Part shown: positions 10,089-18,042 of the stretch, one piece after another
How the letters are laid out: every line of letters begins with the position of its first letter
Numbering within the stretch: position 1 is the first letter of the stretch
Translations under genes and position numbers: made by a program
Notes under the pieces: generated by a model
Database searches by the model: none
What the model saw: the letters and a program-made list of their open reading frames with translations, nothing else
Told to the model about the DNA's origin: nothing
Assembly (NCBI GenBank): GCA_023451375.1
Contig: JAEXZS010000093.1
Span: 5,063 to 69,062, forward strand
Direction of reading: 5' to 3'
DNA: 64,000 nucleotides
Source: Pseudomonadota bacterium
GTDB lineage: Bacteria; Pseudomonadota; Alphaproteobacteria; Caulobacterales; Caulobacteraceae

Positions 10089-10772
10089 TCAGACCGCGAG
10101 GATTGGCGAATAGCGGCCTACGCGATCAGGATCGTCGTCGAGGACGACGTCATTCACCTGGAGCCAGCAGTGAGCGGCGAACGGCCAGGTCTTCACACCG
10201 AAAACCCAGACGGCGTCCTGGCCCGCGCTCCGCAGCAGGCGGCGCAGAAGCCAGGCTCGGTAGAGGCAGGCGCCTTGCCGGGGATCCCACGGCAGACGCC
10301 GCACAAAGACGGCGGTGAGCCTGGCGATCTTTTGCATGTCCGGCGTGTCGCAGCGCGGAGGCGCCGCATCGGCAAGGAGTGCGTGCAGAGGGCGGCGACC
10401 AGGACCCGAGCGCCACGCAGCCGCCGCAGCCCCCCAGAAGGCGACCTCTTCACCTAGGGTGATGGGACGATCCGGAAGAGAAAGGGGGCGGGACGGGAGT
10501 TGCGGGATCGCTCGCCGTGGCGACGCAGCGCCTTCGGTCACGAAGCCAGCGGCCGACAGGTCGCCGATCATGGCGTCCGGGCCGTCGATCCATCCGTGGT
10601 TGATGGCGAGATGAGGCGCCGCCTCAGGCAGGCAGCTGTAGAGATCGGAGCGGGTGTCCAGAACAACGACGTCTTCATCGCAGGCTGCCATGTACACGCC
10701 GTCGGCGAGTGGGCTCTTCATCGTCAGAAAGACGTCGGGCGGGCGTCCGGAGGCGCCCGCCCAGACGCTCAC
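10089..10772 (-). CDS. Lasso peptide B protein (leader-binding domain plus transglutaminase-like leader peptidase)
   Basis: A protein of about 227 residues. The first 80 or so residues (DEDVVVLDTRSDLYSCLPEA) resemble the precursor-recognition B1 part. The C-terminal part is the B2 transglutaminase-like cysteine protease, with catalytic Cys in QGACLYRAWLLRRLL, His in AAHCWLQV and Asp in NDVVLDDDPDRVG. Such B1-B2 fusions are normal in Proteobacteria. The GTG start at 10772 overlaps the precursor stop by four bases (GTGA), which suggests coupling; an ATG at 10721 is an alternative. It would cleave the leader just before Gly1 and hand the core to the cyclase. Confidence 0.88.
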   Translation of the reverse strand: MSVWAGASGRPPDVFLTMKSPLADGVYMAACDEDVVVLDTRSDLYSCLPEAAPHLAINHGWIDGPDAMIGDLSAAGFVTEGAASPRRAIPQLPSRPLSLPDRPITLGEEVAFWGAAAAAWRSGPGRRPLHALLADAAPPRCDTPDMQKIARLTAVFVRRLPWDPRQGACLYRAWLLRRLLRSAGQDAVWVFGVKTWPFAAHCWLQVNDVVLDDDPDRVGRYSPILAV

Positions 10773-10885
10773 GCCATCTCGAGATAGGGGCGCTTGTCGG
10801 CTTCCTGCACGGTGTTGATGAAGCCGCCGCGCGTCAGTTGCGAAACGGCGCCCAGAGCGAGCGTGCGGATGCGGAAGGTGGTCAT
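10769..10885 (-). CDS. Lasso peptide precursor (38 residues)
   Basis: This small gene was read directly from the minus strand. It has GGAGG at 10893-10897, seven bases before its ATG, and its stop overlaps the GTG of the B gene. The predicted leader is MTTFRIRTLALGAVSQLTR (19 residues) and the core GGFINTVQEADKRPYLEMA (19 residues). Thr at position -2 of the leader is the conserved lasso recognition residue and fixes the cut before the first Gly; the same T-R-G junction occurs in astexin-1. This puts Glu at core position 9, giving a nine-membered Gly1-Glu9 ring and a 10-residue tail. A cut one residue later would give an eight-membered ring. The leader is short for the class. Confidence 0.87.
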   Translation of the reverse strand: MTTFRIRTLALGAVSQLTRGGFINTVQEADKRPYLEMA

Positions 10886-10949
10886 CTCTCTGCCTCCAGT
10901 TAAGCGCCGCAGGATTGCGGCGGCCCATGGAGCGGCCGAACTGACCCAT

Positions 10950-10973
10950 CACACAATCTATATCTGTCGTGTA
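10950..10973 (-). promoter_or_regulatory. Candidate promoter/operator of the lasso ABC operon
   Basis: The 104-bp gap between the XRE gene and the precursor contains one AT-rich stretch with an imperfect inverted repeat. On the plus strand it runs CACACAATCT to ATCTGTCGTGTA. It is the only such stretch in the gap and is placed about 65 bp before the precursor ATG, where a promoter or an XRE or GntR operator would be expected. No clear -35/-10 pair could be fixed. Confidence 0.3.
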
Positions 10974-10989
10974 TTTCCAGTGGCCGGGG

Positions 10990-11478
10990 CTACTCGTCGT
11001 CTTCCGGCGGCTTTCCCGCCAGACGGTCGCGGCCGGCCTCGAGCCAGGACGAGGTTTCGTCGCTCTTCTGGCGGTCTTCAGCTTCCAGATTCCGGAAGGT
11101 CTCCGTGAAGGCCTCGATCAGCGCGCGTGAGTCCATGGCGATGAGGCGGTCGCCCATGATGCTCTCGAACTCGCCCAGGGCGATCATGAACACGAGCATC
11201 AGCTTTGAATCGGCGGTGCGACGAGCGAAGTCGATCGAGCCGAGCCCGGGGCCCAGAAACAGGGACCAGGGATCGCAGTTGGTCGCCACCGCGAACCGGT
11301 GGACGTAGTCGAGGTTGAGCCGCCCCTTGCCGGCCTCGAAATACTCGTAGGTCCGAAGCGGCAGATTCATCGCCGTCGCCACCTGCTGCGCCGTCATGTT
11401 CCGCGCGCGTCGCACCCGCCGCGCCGCCAGACCGATCTGCCGCGCATAACTCAACTTTTCCGGTGGATCGGGAGGCAT
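10990..11478 (-). CDS. XRE-type helix-turn-helix regulator
   Basis: A 162-residue protein with an N-terminal XRE helix-turn-helix (YARQIGLAARRVRRARNM, then TAQQVATAMNLPLRTYEYFE, residues 13-55). A C-terminal region of unknown role follows, ending in an acidic tail. It lies immediately upstream of the lasso precursor on the same strand, so it probably regulates the lasso operon or is cotranscribed with it. The ATG at 11478 is preferred over a TTG six bases upstream. Confidence 0.8.
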   Translation of the reverse strand: MPPDPPEKLSYARQIGLAARRVRRARNMTAQQVATAMNLPLRTYEYFEAGKGRLNLDYVHRFAVATNCDPWSLFLGPGLGSIDFARRTADSKLMLVFMIALGEFESIMGDRLIAMDSRALIEAFTETFRNLEAEDRQKSDETSSWLEAGRDRLAGKPPEDDE

Positions 11479-11724
11479 CGGCAAATCGACCTTTCACCAC
11501 CCGACGCGCTGTGGTCGGTGCGTCGGACCAACGCGGGCGTGTGCGCCTTCTCTGGGTCGGCTCGCAGCGCGCGGACCATCCCGCAAATAACCGGCGGGCG
11601 TTTCGGACTCCCGTTGCGGTCTGCCCGATAAAGATTTTCGCAGACGAACGCGCCGGTCTGGGAAACGATGGACGGGCGGACGATCGGGCGCCGGCGGGGT
11701 CTCCGAACAGACCGGAATCTGGAC

Positions 11725-12375
11725 ATGGCGCGTAACCGCGACCCGTTCACCCAGGCGTTGGCGTCGTTGCGTGAGCGTATACATTCGGGAAGCTTGGCCG
11801 GCGGCTCGCCGGTCATCGTCCAGGACGAGGCCCAGAGGTTGCGTCTGTCGACGACGCCGATCCGCGAGGCCCTGGCGCGACTGAGCGGGGAAGGCTTGGT
11901 GGAGCGCGCCTCGTCCGGCGGCTATGTCACTCTGCGGCTGGACGCCACCGCGGCTCGCGACCGCTGGGCGATGCATGGTCATTACGTCCGCATCGCCTTC
12001 GAGGTGAACCTGCGCGCCCTCGGAGCCCTGCGTCCGCCGGCGCCCCCTTATGAACCCGGCTGTCCCGGATCGGCCGTGAATCGACTGTTCGCGACCATCG
12101 TCTGCAGCGCCGGCAATCAGGTCCTGTGGGACGGCTTTCAGAAGGTGAGCGGCCAGCTCGATCTGGTGCGCCGCCACGAGGCGACCCTGTTCGACGATCT
12201 TCGTGACGAGGCGATGGGCCTCTACGCCGCCTACACCGAGGAGGTCGCGCCGGGCTTCGCCGCGAGCGTGGGGCGCTACCATGATCGGCGCATCGGCGCG
12301 GCCGGTGCGCTGGCCGCCCTGGTCCTCGGCGGCGTCGCGACCCGGGAACAGGCGGCGCGGGATGGAAGGGTGTGA
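11725..12375 (+). CDS. GntR family transcriptional regulator
   Basis: A 216-residue protein with an N-terminal winged helix (FTQALASLRERIHSG, then LRLSTTPIREALARLSGEGLVER). An alpha-helical C-terminal domain follows that is weakly FadR/FCD-like and lacks an obvious metal-binding His set. It is divergent from the XRE gene and convergent with another GntR gene. The ATG at 11725 is preferred; the frame is open to an ATG at 11668. Its position beside the lasso genes suggests local regulation, but the effector is unknown. Confidence 0.8.
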   Translation: MARNRDPFTQALASLRERIHSGSLAGGSPVIVQDEAQRLRLSTTPIREALARLSGEGLVERASSGGYVTLRLDATAARDRWAMHGHYVRIAFEVNLRALGALRPPAPPYEPGCPGSAVNRLFATIVCSAGNQVLWDGFQKVSGQLDLVRRHEATLFDDLRDEAMGLYAAYTEEVAPGFAASVGRYHDRRIGAAGALAALVLGGVATREQAARDGRV

Positions 12376-12380
12376 GGAAA

Positions 12381-12983
12381 TCAGGCGGCCTCGCTCACCA
12401 GGGTCCTTGCGCGTGAGCAGCGACGCTCGTGATAGGTTTCCAGCAGGCCCAGAAGCTCCGGGATCCGCCCGTCGACGATCACCTCCATCATGGTCCTTAC
12501 GGTCGCACCGTCTGGGTCTTCGTGGCCGCGCTCGACCTCGAGGACGGTCTTGAGCCGGTCGACCACACGTCGATGGGCCAGGACGAGCGCGGCGTTGGAC
12601 GACTGGCTGATGATCGCATCGAACAGGGCCTGAACGCCGTCGAGCGGATCGACGGCGACGGCCGCCTTGCGCAAGGGGGCGAGCCCACGGGGGTAGAGGG
12701 TCAGGGCGGCATGAAGATAGGCGAGCTGAAGCTCGAACAGATCGATGATCTCGGCGGCGCCCAGCGACGGGTAGAAATAGCCACGTCCGCGTCTGCGCTC
12801 GATGAGCCCCTGTCCCGCGAGACAGGCGAGAGCTTCACGGACGGGGGTGGCGCTCAATCCCACCTCCGCCGCCAGCTCCGTCACCACGATGGGCTCGCCG
12901 GGAACAAACCGGCCCGCCTCGGCGAACCGTTTTACAGCACCCAGAGCCGCCCCATAGGGATCTCGTGGTTCGGAAGCCTGCAT
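12381..12983 (-). CDS. GntR family transcriptional regulator
   Basis: A 200-residue protein with a GntR winged helix (VVTELAAEVGLSATPVREAL, then LAGQGLIERRRGRGYF, residues 30-72) and a helical C-terminal effector domain. It is a distant paralogue of the GntR protein at 11725, and the two genes end five bases apart, tail to tail. A GAGGG ribosome site precedes the ATG. The upstream gap (12984-13235) is unusually AT-rich, for example around 13035-13095, and should hold its promoter and operator. Confidence 0.8.
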   Translation of the reverse strand: MQASEPRDPYGAALGAVKRFAEAGRFVPGEPIVVTELAAEVGLSATPVREALACLAGQGLIERRRGRGYFYPSLGAAEIIDLFELQLAYLHAALTLYPRGLAPLRKAAVAVDPLDGVQALFDAIISQSSNAALVLAHRRVVDRLKTVLEVERGHEDPDGATVRTMMEVIVDGRIPELLGLLETYHERRCSRARTLVSEAA

Positions 12984-13235
12984 GACGCCCTCGACTGAAC
13001 AATGGGCGGACCGGGAAGCGGGGGTAGCCGATCCGATTACACAAATTAGTGCAGATATATTTGATACAATGCAAGGTTATATTTATGCCGCCATAAAGTT
13101 GTGCCCACCCCGCAAATTTCTTGCGGGTGATTGTCTATCTTGTTGCGTATCAGTTGCTTCGGCCTGGCCAATCTATTGAGCTCCGATACTATTCCCGCTG
13201 CTGGGCGACATAGGCCGTCAGCTGCGGGATCCGGC

Positions 13236-13733
13236 TCACGATCGCGAGGCCGCCGGCAGAGTGATTTCCGCAAAATTTCGCCGGATGAAATCCAACTTCG
13301 GGTCGATGTAACGCCGGCAGAACGGCCGGTTCGGATCGGTGCGATAGTAGTTCTGGAACCGTGCGTCCGAAGGGCGGAAGCCAGCGAAGGGCAAGACCTG
13401 GGTCTGCACCGGCTTCCCGATCTCGTCGGCGAAGGCTGAAATGACCGGATCCACTTCCTGCCGGTGAGCGTCGCCGAAGATGTAGATCGCTGTGCGGTAT
13501 TTGCTGCGAGGCGATCGCGCGCGAGCCGACGAATGGGTTCTGAGATGCACCTCCGAAAGGGTGGCCAGGCTGATGACGCCCGGATCGAACGTCACGATCA
13601 CCCCCTCCGCCCAAGTATCGGCGGGAGGCTCGGACCTGATGAACCCCTGGTCTACGCGCGAGACCCCTTTGAGCGCCTGGAAGACGCCCTCGGTGCACCA
13701 GTGGCATCCCCCTCCGAAGCCGGCTCTCTCCAT
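13236..13733 (-). CDS. msrA: Peptide-methionine (S)-S-oxide reductase MsrA, GCHWC type
   Basis: A 165-residue MsrA that reduces the S-epimer of methionine sulfoxide in damaged proteins. The catalytic Cys lies in GFGGGCHWCTEGVFQALKG (residues 3-21), the GCHWC variant of the usual GCFWG. The MsrA core follows (VDQGFIRSE, then GVIVTFDPGVISL), and a C-terminal FQNYYRTDPN segment. The start at 13733 places the active site at the extreme N-terminus as in cytosolic members. A second, classical MsrA lies at 40969, so the genome carries both types. Confidence 0.85.
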   Translation of the reverse strand: MERAGFGGGCHWCTEGVFQALKGVSRVDQGFIRSEPPADTWAEGVIVTFDPGVISLATLSEVHLRTHSSARARSPRSKYRTAIYIFGDAHRQEVDPVISAFADEIGKPVQTQVLPFAGFRPSDARFQNYYRTDPNRPFCRRYIDPKLDFIRRNFAEITLPAASRS

Positions 13734-14199
13734 CACCCTGTCTTCTGTCAGCACATCCCGGTCCTCTGTCAGACGCCTGCGCGGCGATGCCGTTGGGTTT
13801 CGTATCGGCCGGCGCGATCTGTCGACGCCGGCGGTCGTCACGGACCTCTTGAGAGAGCTCCGTTTCGTCCGGCTCCGGCAGACTCCGGCTACCTTCTAGC
13901 TGACCCCCCAGCGCCTTGGTGTCCATCGGGCGGCGCGCATGGATTCGATAGCTCCTGAGAACGGAACGCCTTGCTGGAGAGACGTGCCGACCTCGAGATG
14001 GGCCGACGTCGGGACGGATGTCGGGGCGTGAGAACGCTTTACTCGAGCGGCTGCGTGCGTGTCCGATCCAACGGGCTTGCAGGTCAAATCTCCTGCTCTC
14101 GGCGGAGACCAGGGGCGACGTCCGGATGGACGCGTCAGCTATCGAACCCATGTTCTGCGGGCGCTTCCGGACCGCGGCGCGGTGGCCGATGTTGGGCGC
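13734..14199. other. 466-bp gap without a supported gene
   Basis: This stretch separates the minus-strand msrA from the plus-strand redoxin gene and should contain both promoters. Both adjoining reading frames stay open across parts of it, but the upstream extensions show no recognisable domain and read like non-coding DNA. Confidence 0.4.
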
Positions 14200-14823
14200 A
14201 TGTTCGATATCCGCCCTGGTCAAACCCCCGCTGACGCAGACGACTGCACAGCGCTCTACGACAGCCTCGTCGAACGGCTCGTGCGGCTTCGCGTGGGTCG
14301 CAATGCGCCGAAGGTCGGAACGGCCTTCCCGGCCTTCACGCTTCCCGAGGCGTCCGGCGTCCCGCGCTCGCTGCGGGATCTGCTCGATCGACCTCTGGTC
14401 GTCAGTTTCGTCGGCGGGGGCGGCTGCCCCTTTTGCCTGGAGATGCTCGCCGCCTGGAAGGAAACCCTGCCGGATCTGATCGCCGCGGGCGGGCGGTTGT
14501 TGATCTTGACCGGTGACAGCGGTCTGGCCGTGAGGGGCGAACACGCCGTCAGCGGGCGGGTGGATGTGCTCATCGACACCAATCACGGGCTCGCCCTGGC
14601 CAGCGGCGTCGTCTTTCATGTCGGGCCGGAACTGACCCGCCGGCACCGTGACGCGGGTCTCGACCTCAGGCACATCTACGGCTCCGAAGCGGGCCTGCTC
14701 CCCATCTCCGCGATCTTCGTGCTGGATCCGGACGGGGTGATCCGACACGCCCATGTCGATCCCGATTTTCGTCGACGTCCCGACCTGGCTGCCGTGATCT
14801 CGACGGTCAGGGCGCTGGCCTGA
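14200..14823 (+). CDS. Redoxin / AhpC-TSA-like protein with CPFC motif
   Basis: A 207-residue protein with a thioredoxin fold. It starts with a helical lead (DDCTALYDSLVERLV), then VGTAFPAFTLPEASG and the redox motif GGGGCPFCLEMLAAW (CxxC). It ends LDPDGVIRHAHVDPDFRRRPD. This matches peroxiredoxin-like proteins of the AhpC-TSA family whose substrate is not known. The ATG at 14200 was chosen because the family N-terminus begins there; the frame is open upstream. A paralogue with CPHC lies at 26139-26783, and about half the residues in the C-terminal third look shared. Confidence 0.82.
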   Translation: MFDIRPGQTPADADDCTALYDSLVERLVRLRVGRNAPKVGTAFPAFTLPEASGVPRSLRDLLDRPLVVSFVGGGGCPFCLEMLAAWKETLPDLIAAGGRLLILTGDSGLAVRGEHAVSGRVDVLIDTNHGLALASGVVFHVGPELTRRHRDAGLDLRHIYGSEAGLLPISAIFVLDPDGVIRHAHVDPDFRRRPDLAAVISTVRALA

Positions 14824-14971
14824 GAGCGATACCGTCACTGGCCGTTCCGCCGGGGACGCGGCCGTTGCATCCGGAGACGTCCAGAGCGCCCCCGATCGTT
14901 CGAGGCTCACACAGCGGCTGACGAGCGGTTCCCTGCGTCGGCATTCGAGCAGACGCGAGGGATTGCGCGCA

Positions 14972-15391
14972 TCAGAGCGTTCGTTCGACGATCGGGTCGT
15001 GAACGCCCGCCATCCAGCCGACGACCGCCGACAGGTCGCCGGCGACGGTCATCTCGCCGGACGCCAGCAGGCGCGCCTGCTCCGCGGCGTAGACGGGGTC
15101 GTCGCTTTTCAGGCGGTTGAGCGTTCGAGCCGCCGCCTTCGTCAACTCGATCACGATGTCGGCGGTCTCATCGGCGCCCACGCCGACCCGGAAGATGGGC
15201 CAGCCGTTGGCGAGATCGAAACGAATCCCCTGAACCCGCCCGTCGCCGATCGCGTCCCCGTCCGAATAGCGCTCCAGGATGGAGAGCGTCGTGTCGGGCG
15301 CCAGATCGGCGGCCAGCGCCGCTTCGCTCATGAGCGCGCCGACCATGGCGAACCAGTCCGGTTCGCCATGCTTCAGTTTTTGCACGGGCAC
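14972..15391 (-). CDS. SCP2 sterol-binding-like domain protein
   Basis: A 139-residue protein. Its central and C-terminal part (VGADETADIVIELTKAAAR, then LLASGEMTVAGDLSAVVGWM) fits the SCP2 lipid-binding fold, in which the final segment typically reads as a low-level 'G-x-x-x-V-x-G-D' strand and helix. It follows the oxidoreductase gene on the same strand within about 40 bases and is probably cotranscribed with it. The GTG at 15391 has GGAGGG just upstream; an ATG at 15409 and a GTG at 15430 are alternatives. The ligand is unknown. Confidence 0.6.
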   Translation of the reverse strand: MPVQKLKHGEPDWFAMVGALMSEAALAADLAPDTTLSILERYSDGDAIGDGRVQGIRFDLANGWPIFRVGVGADETADIVIELTKAAARTLNRLKSDDPVYAAEQARLLASGEMTVAGDLSAVVGWMAGVHDPIVERTL

Positions 15392-15432
15392 GGTCGTCCC
15401 TCCTTCCATTATGTTGCGGCCCTCGCGCACCG

Positions 15433-16452
15433 TCAGTCGACCGTCAGGACCAGCTTGCCCTGCAGATGACCTTCCGCGGCGCGGGCGTGGGCTTTCGAGG
15501 CGTCCGCGAGCAAATAGGTGCTGTCGATCGCGACCCGGAGCGCGCCGCTGGCCAGGAGGGGCGCCAGTTCGGCGAGCTGGGCGCCGTTCGAGCGGACCTG
15601 GGTGGCGGACACGGTGACGCCGAGCGTGTCGGCCTCATCGTGGCCATCGAATCCCAGAGGGAACACCGGGAAGAGGGCGCCGCCGCGCTTGAGCGTGCGC
15701 AGGAAGCGGCTCGACGTCGGACCACCGAGTGAATCGACGACGAGATCGAGATCTCTGACGACATCTTCGGGCGTGGTCTTGCCGTAGTCGATGAACTCGT
15801 CCACGCCGAGGTCCCGCAACAGCGCCTCGTGTTTGCCCGAGGCGACGGCGATGACACGCGCGCCCTTCAGCTTGGCGATCTGGACGGCGAAGTGACCCAC
15901 GCCTCCGGCAGCGCCGTTGACTAGAACCGTCCTGCCGTCGAGCGGGACCGGGGCGTGCGGACCGGGCTGAAGGGGGTTCGCTTCTCCGTGACCGAGATCG
16001 ACGAGAAACTGCCATGCGGTCAGCAGGGACATGGGGGCGCCGGCGGCGTGCACATGGTCCACGCCGACGGGCTTGATGGCGGCATGCGAAGCGGGCACGG
16101 CGACGTACTGCGCGTAACCGCGGCTGGCGCCGGCCATGCCTTCGGGGAAATTGACCATGGCGTAGACCTCATCGCCGATGGAGAAGCCACTGACACCGTC
16201 GCCCACCGCCTCGACCTCGCCGGAGATATCCGTACCGGGGATGGCGGGGAAATCGACCTTGGGTCGCCACTCTTCGGGCAGGGAGGTGAAGCCTTCGCGG
16301 AAGTACCAGTCCGGCGGATTGAGGCCCGCCGCGCCAACCCTGACGAGGATTTCGCCGGCCCTGGCCGCCGGTCGGGGCGCATCCTCGTAGACGAGAACCT
16401 CCGGGCCGCCGAACGCATGGAACCGGGCCGCCTTCATCGTTTGGACTGACAT
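15433..16452 (-). CDS. NADP-dependent quinone oxidoreductase-like protein (MDR/zeta-crystallin type)
   Basis: A 339-residue medium-chain dehydrogenase. The N-terminal GroES-like domain (GEILVRVGAAGLNPPDWYFR, then PGTDISGEV) is followed by a Rossmann domain with VLVNGAAGGVGHFAVQIAK (nucleotide loop) and a central ASGKHEALLRDLGVDEFIDY. It lacks the structural zinc Cys cluster, as in zinc-independent quinone reductases. It is divergent from a TetR gene with two palindromes in between, so it is probably induced by a small electrophile or quinone sensed by that repressor. Confidence 0.85.
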   Translation of the reverse strand: MSVQTMKAARFHAFGGPEVLVYEDAPRPAARAGEILVRVGAAGLNPPDWYFREGFTSLPEEWRPKVDFPAIPGTDISGEVEAVGDGVSGFSIGDEVYAMVNFPEGMAGASRGYAQYVAVPASHAAIKPVGVDHVHAAGAPMSLLTAWQFLVDLGHGEANPLQPGPHAPVPLDGRTVLVNGAAGGVGHFAVQIAKLKGARVIAVASGKHEALLRDLGVDEFIDYGKTTPEDVVRDLDLVVDSLGGPTSSRFLRTLKRGGALFPVFPLGFDGHDEADTLGVTVSATQVRSNGAQLAELAPLLASGALRVAIDSTYLLADASKAHARAAEGHLQGKLVLTVD

Positions 16453-16487
16453 TGCATTCCTCTCCAAAAGAGATCATCTACTGCTTC

Positions 16488-16525
16488 CGGAGCAGTGTTC
16501 CGCATATATCCGGAGCGGTGCTCCG
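16488..16525. promoter_or_regulatory. Two tandem TetR-type operators
   Basis: Two 15-bp palindromes lie in the gap between the divergent oxidoreductase and TetR genes: CGGAGCAGTGTTCCG (16488-16502) and CGGAGCGGTGCTCCG (16511-16525). They match at 13 of 15 positions, and their centres are 23 bp apart. The second has perfect six-base arms around a three-base spacer. Their size and position fit autoregulatory TetR binding sites controlling both genes. Confidence 0.65.
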
Positions 16526-16543
16526 TTTGTCAGGGAGCGAACG

Positions 16544-17101
16544 TTGCGCAGCGACGCCAGGCAGAATCGCGATCGGCTTCTCTCGGCCGCGCGGAGCGCG
16601 GTGACCGAGCAGGGCGCCGACTTCTCCCTTCGGGATGTGGCCCGCCGCGCCGGCGTGGGAATGGGCACCCTCTACCGTCACTTCCCGAGCCGGGAAGCGC
16701 TGCTCGAGACGCTGCTGCGCGCGGGTTTCGACGATCTCGCGGACAGGGCGACGGCGCTCGGGACCGCCGACGCGCCTGGCGAGGCGCTGATGATCTGGCT
16801 GCGGGAGGCGGTGGCGGCGGCCCATGAGTACAAGGGGGCGATCGACGCAATGGTGGCGGCGATCGCCGATCCCGGTTCGCCGCTTTATGCCTCTTGCCAG
16901 GCCATGAAGGCGGCGGGTGGCGAGCTGCTCAAGCGAGCCCAGAACGCGGGCGAGGCCCGCTCCGACATCGATGGATCGGACCTCTTCGCCGTGCTCGCGG
17001 CGCTGGCGTGGCTCCGGGACCAGCCTGCCTTCGCTGCGCGCACGGATCTTCATTTCGACCTCATGGGCGGCACCCTGCTGGTGCGATCGAAGACCCCGTG
17101 A
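16544..17101 (+). CDS. TetR/AcrR family regulator
   Basis: A 185-residue repressor with an N-terminal TetR helix-turn-helix (RLLSAARSAVTEQGADFSLR, then DVARRAGVGMGTLYRHFPSR, residues 11-50). A ligand-binding C-terminal domain of the SbtR-like type follows (GALMIWLREAV-like segment, AYKGAIDAMVAAI). It starts at a TTG at 16544 that follows GGGAG. It is divergent from the quinone oxidoreductase and likely represses it through the two palindromes in the shared promoter. Confidence 0.88.
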   Translation: MRSDARQNRDRLLSAARSAVTEQGADFSLRDVARRAGVGMGTLYRHFPSREALLETLLRAGFDDLADRATALGTADAPGEALMIWLREAVAAAHEYKGAIDAMVAAIADPGSPLYASCQAMKAAGGELLKRAQNAGEARSDIDGSDLFAVLAALAWLRDQPAFAARTDLHFDLMGGTLLVRSKTP

Positions 17102-17122
17102 ACCGGGCGTCGCGCCGCCGGA

Positions 17123-17890
17123 TCATCCGGCGTGCTGGATCAGGAGAAATGCGGCGAGGAAGCCGACGACCGTGATCAGTCCTATGAACGGCTGGGCGTT
17201 TTCGAATGCTTCGGGGATCATGGTTTCGGCCAGCATGGCGAGAACCGCCCCGGCGGCGAAGGCGAGGATGGCGGGCATGAGGGCGGCCGGCGCTGCGCCC
17301 AGCAGAAGACTCCCCAAGAGGGCGGCCAGACCGATGACGACCGGAATGCCGATCCATACGGTGAAGATGTAGCGCCGCGAGCGACCGGCCAGCTTCATGC
17401 CCGAGGCGCTGGAGAGCCCCTGCGGGACGTTGGCCAGAAAGAAGCCGGCGACGACGCCCAGGCCGATCTGTCCGCCGCCGAGCATGGAGAGGCCGATCAC
17501 CAAGGCTTCGGGCACGCCGTCCATGAGGGCCCCGACGGCGATCGCCGCCCCGCTTCCCTTGTGCTCGGCCTCACTCGGCTGATGGACGCATTCTCCGCAG
17601 CGTTTGCGGTTCTTGGCGCCCGCGGCGGCGAGGCGCCAGTTGATCAGGCTGAATGCGGCGCCACCCGACAGGACGCCCCCGACCGTCGGGAGCAGGCCGC
17701 TCAGCCGGTAAGCTTCGGTCATCAGTTCGACCGAGACCACGGCGATGAGGACGCCTCCGCCGAAGCCCATGACGGCCGCGACTGTGCGGTGGCCGAGATG
17801 GCGCGCCAGGCTCGACGCGAGGATGGCGCCGATCAGCAGGCCGCTGGCGGACAGCAGGCCCCAGAGGCCCGCCTGAACGAAGATCGGCAT
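17123..17890 (-). CDS. ZIP family divalent metal transporter
   Basis: A 255-residue inner-membrane protein with about eight hydrophobic helices. It has a Cys/His-containing cytoplasmic loop between helices 3 and 4 (RKRCGECVHQPSEAEH). The two conserved helices carry VGALMDGVPEALVIG and LAETMIPEAFE, the ZIP metal-site region with Asp and Glu in place of the usual His-Asn pair. ZIP proteins import Zn, Fe or Mn; the altered site and absence of a His-rich loop leave the metal open. No regulator is adjacent. Confidence 0.82.
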   Translation of the reverse strand: MPIFVQAGLWGLLSASGLLIGAILASSLARHLGHRTVAAVMGFGGGVLIAVVSVELMTEAYRLSGLLPTVGGVLSGGAAFSLINWRLAAAGAKNRKRCGECVHQPSEAEHKGSGAAIAVGALMDGVPEALVIGLSMLGGGQIGLGVVAGFFLANVPQGLSSASGMKLAGRSRRYIFTVWIGIPVVIGLAALLGSLLLGAAPAALMPAILAFAAGAVLAMLAETMIPEAFENAQPFIGLITVVGFLAAFLLIQHAG

Positions 17891-18042
17891 CGAAACCCGC
17901 TACATCCTGGCTGCCGGAATATGCACGGTGCATGGTTTTGGCGGGGTTGGCTAGTCGGTCCACACTAACTGCGCGTTGAGGCCCGATCCGTCCGGCCATC
18001 GGTGTCGGGCTTAGTCCGCACGGGCCGGGTCGCCAGACGTTA

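Noticed and set aside
10772..10952. A longer B protein beginning at 10952 that would cover the precursor gene.
   Set aside because: The added 60 residues show no similarity to B proteins and are the shadow of the precursor coding strand in another frame; the GTG overlapping the precursor stop fits coupling better.
13189..14910. A 573-codon open frame across 13189-14910 on the minus strand.
   Set aside because: Its translation has no domain and covers genuine genes (msrA, redoxin) in other frames; long open shadows are expected at this GC content.
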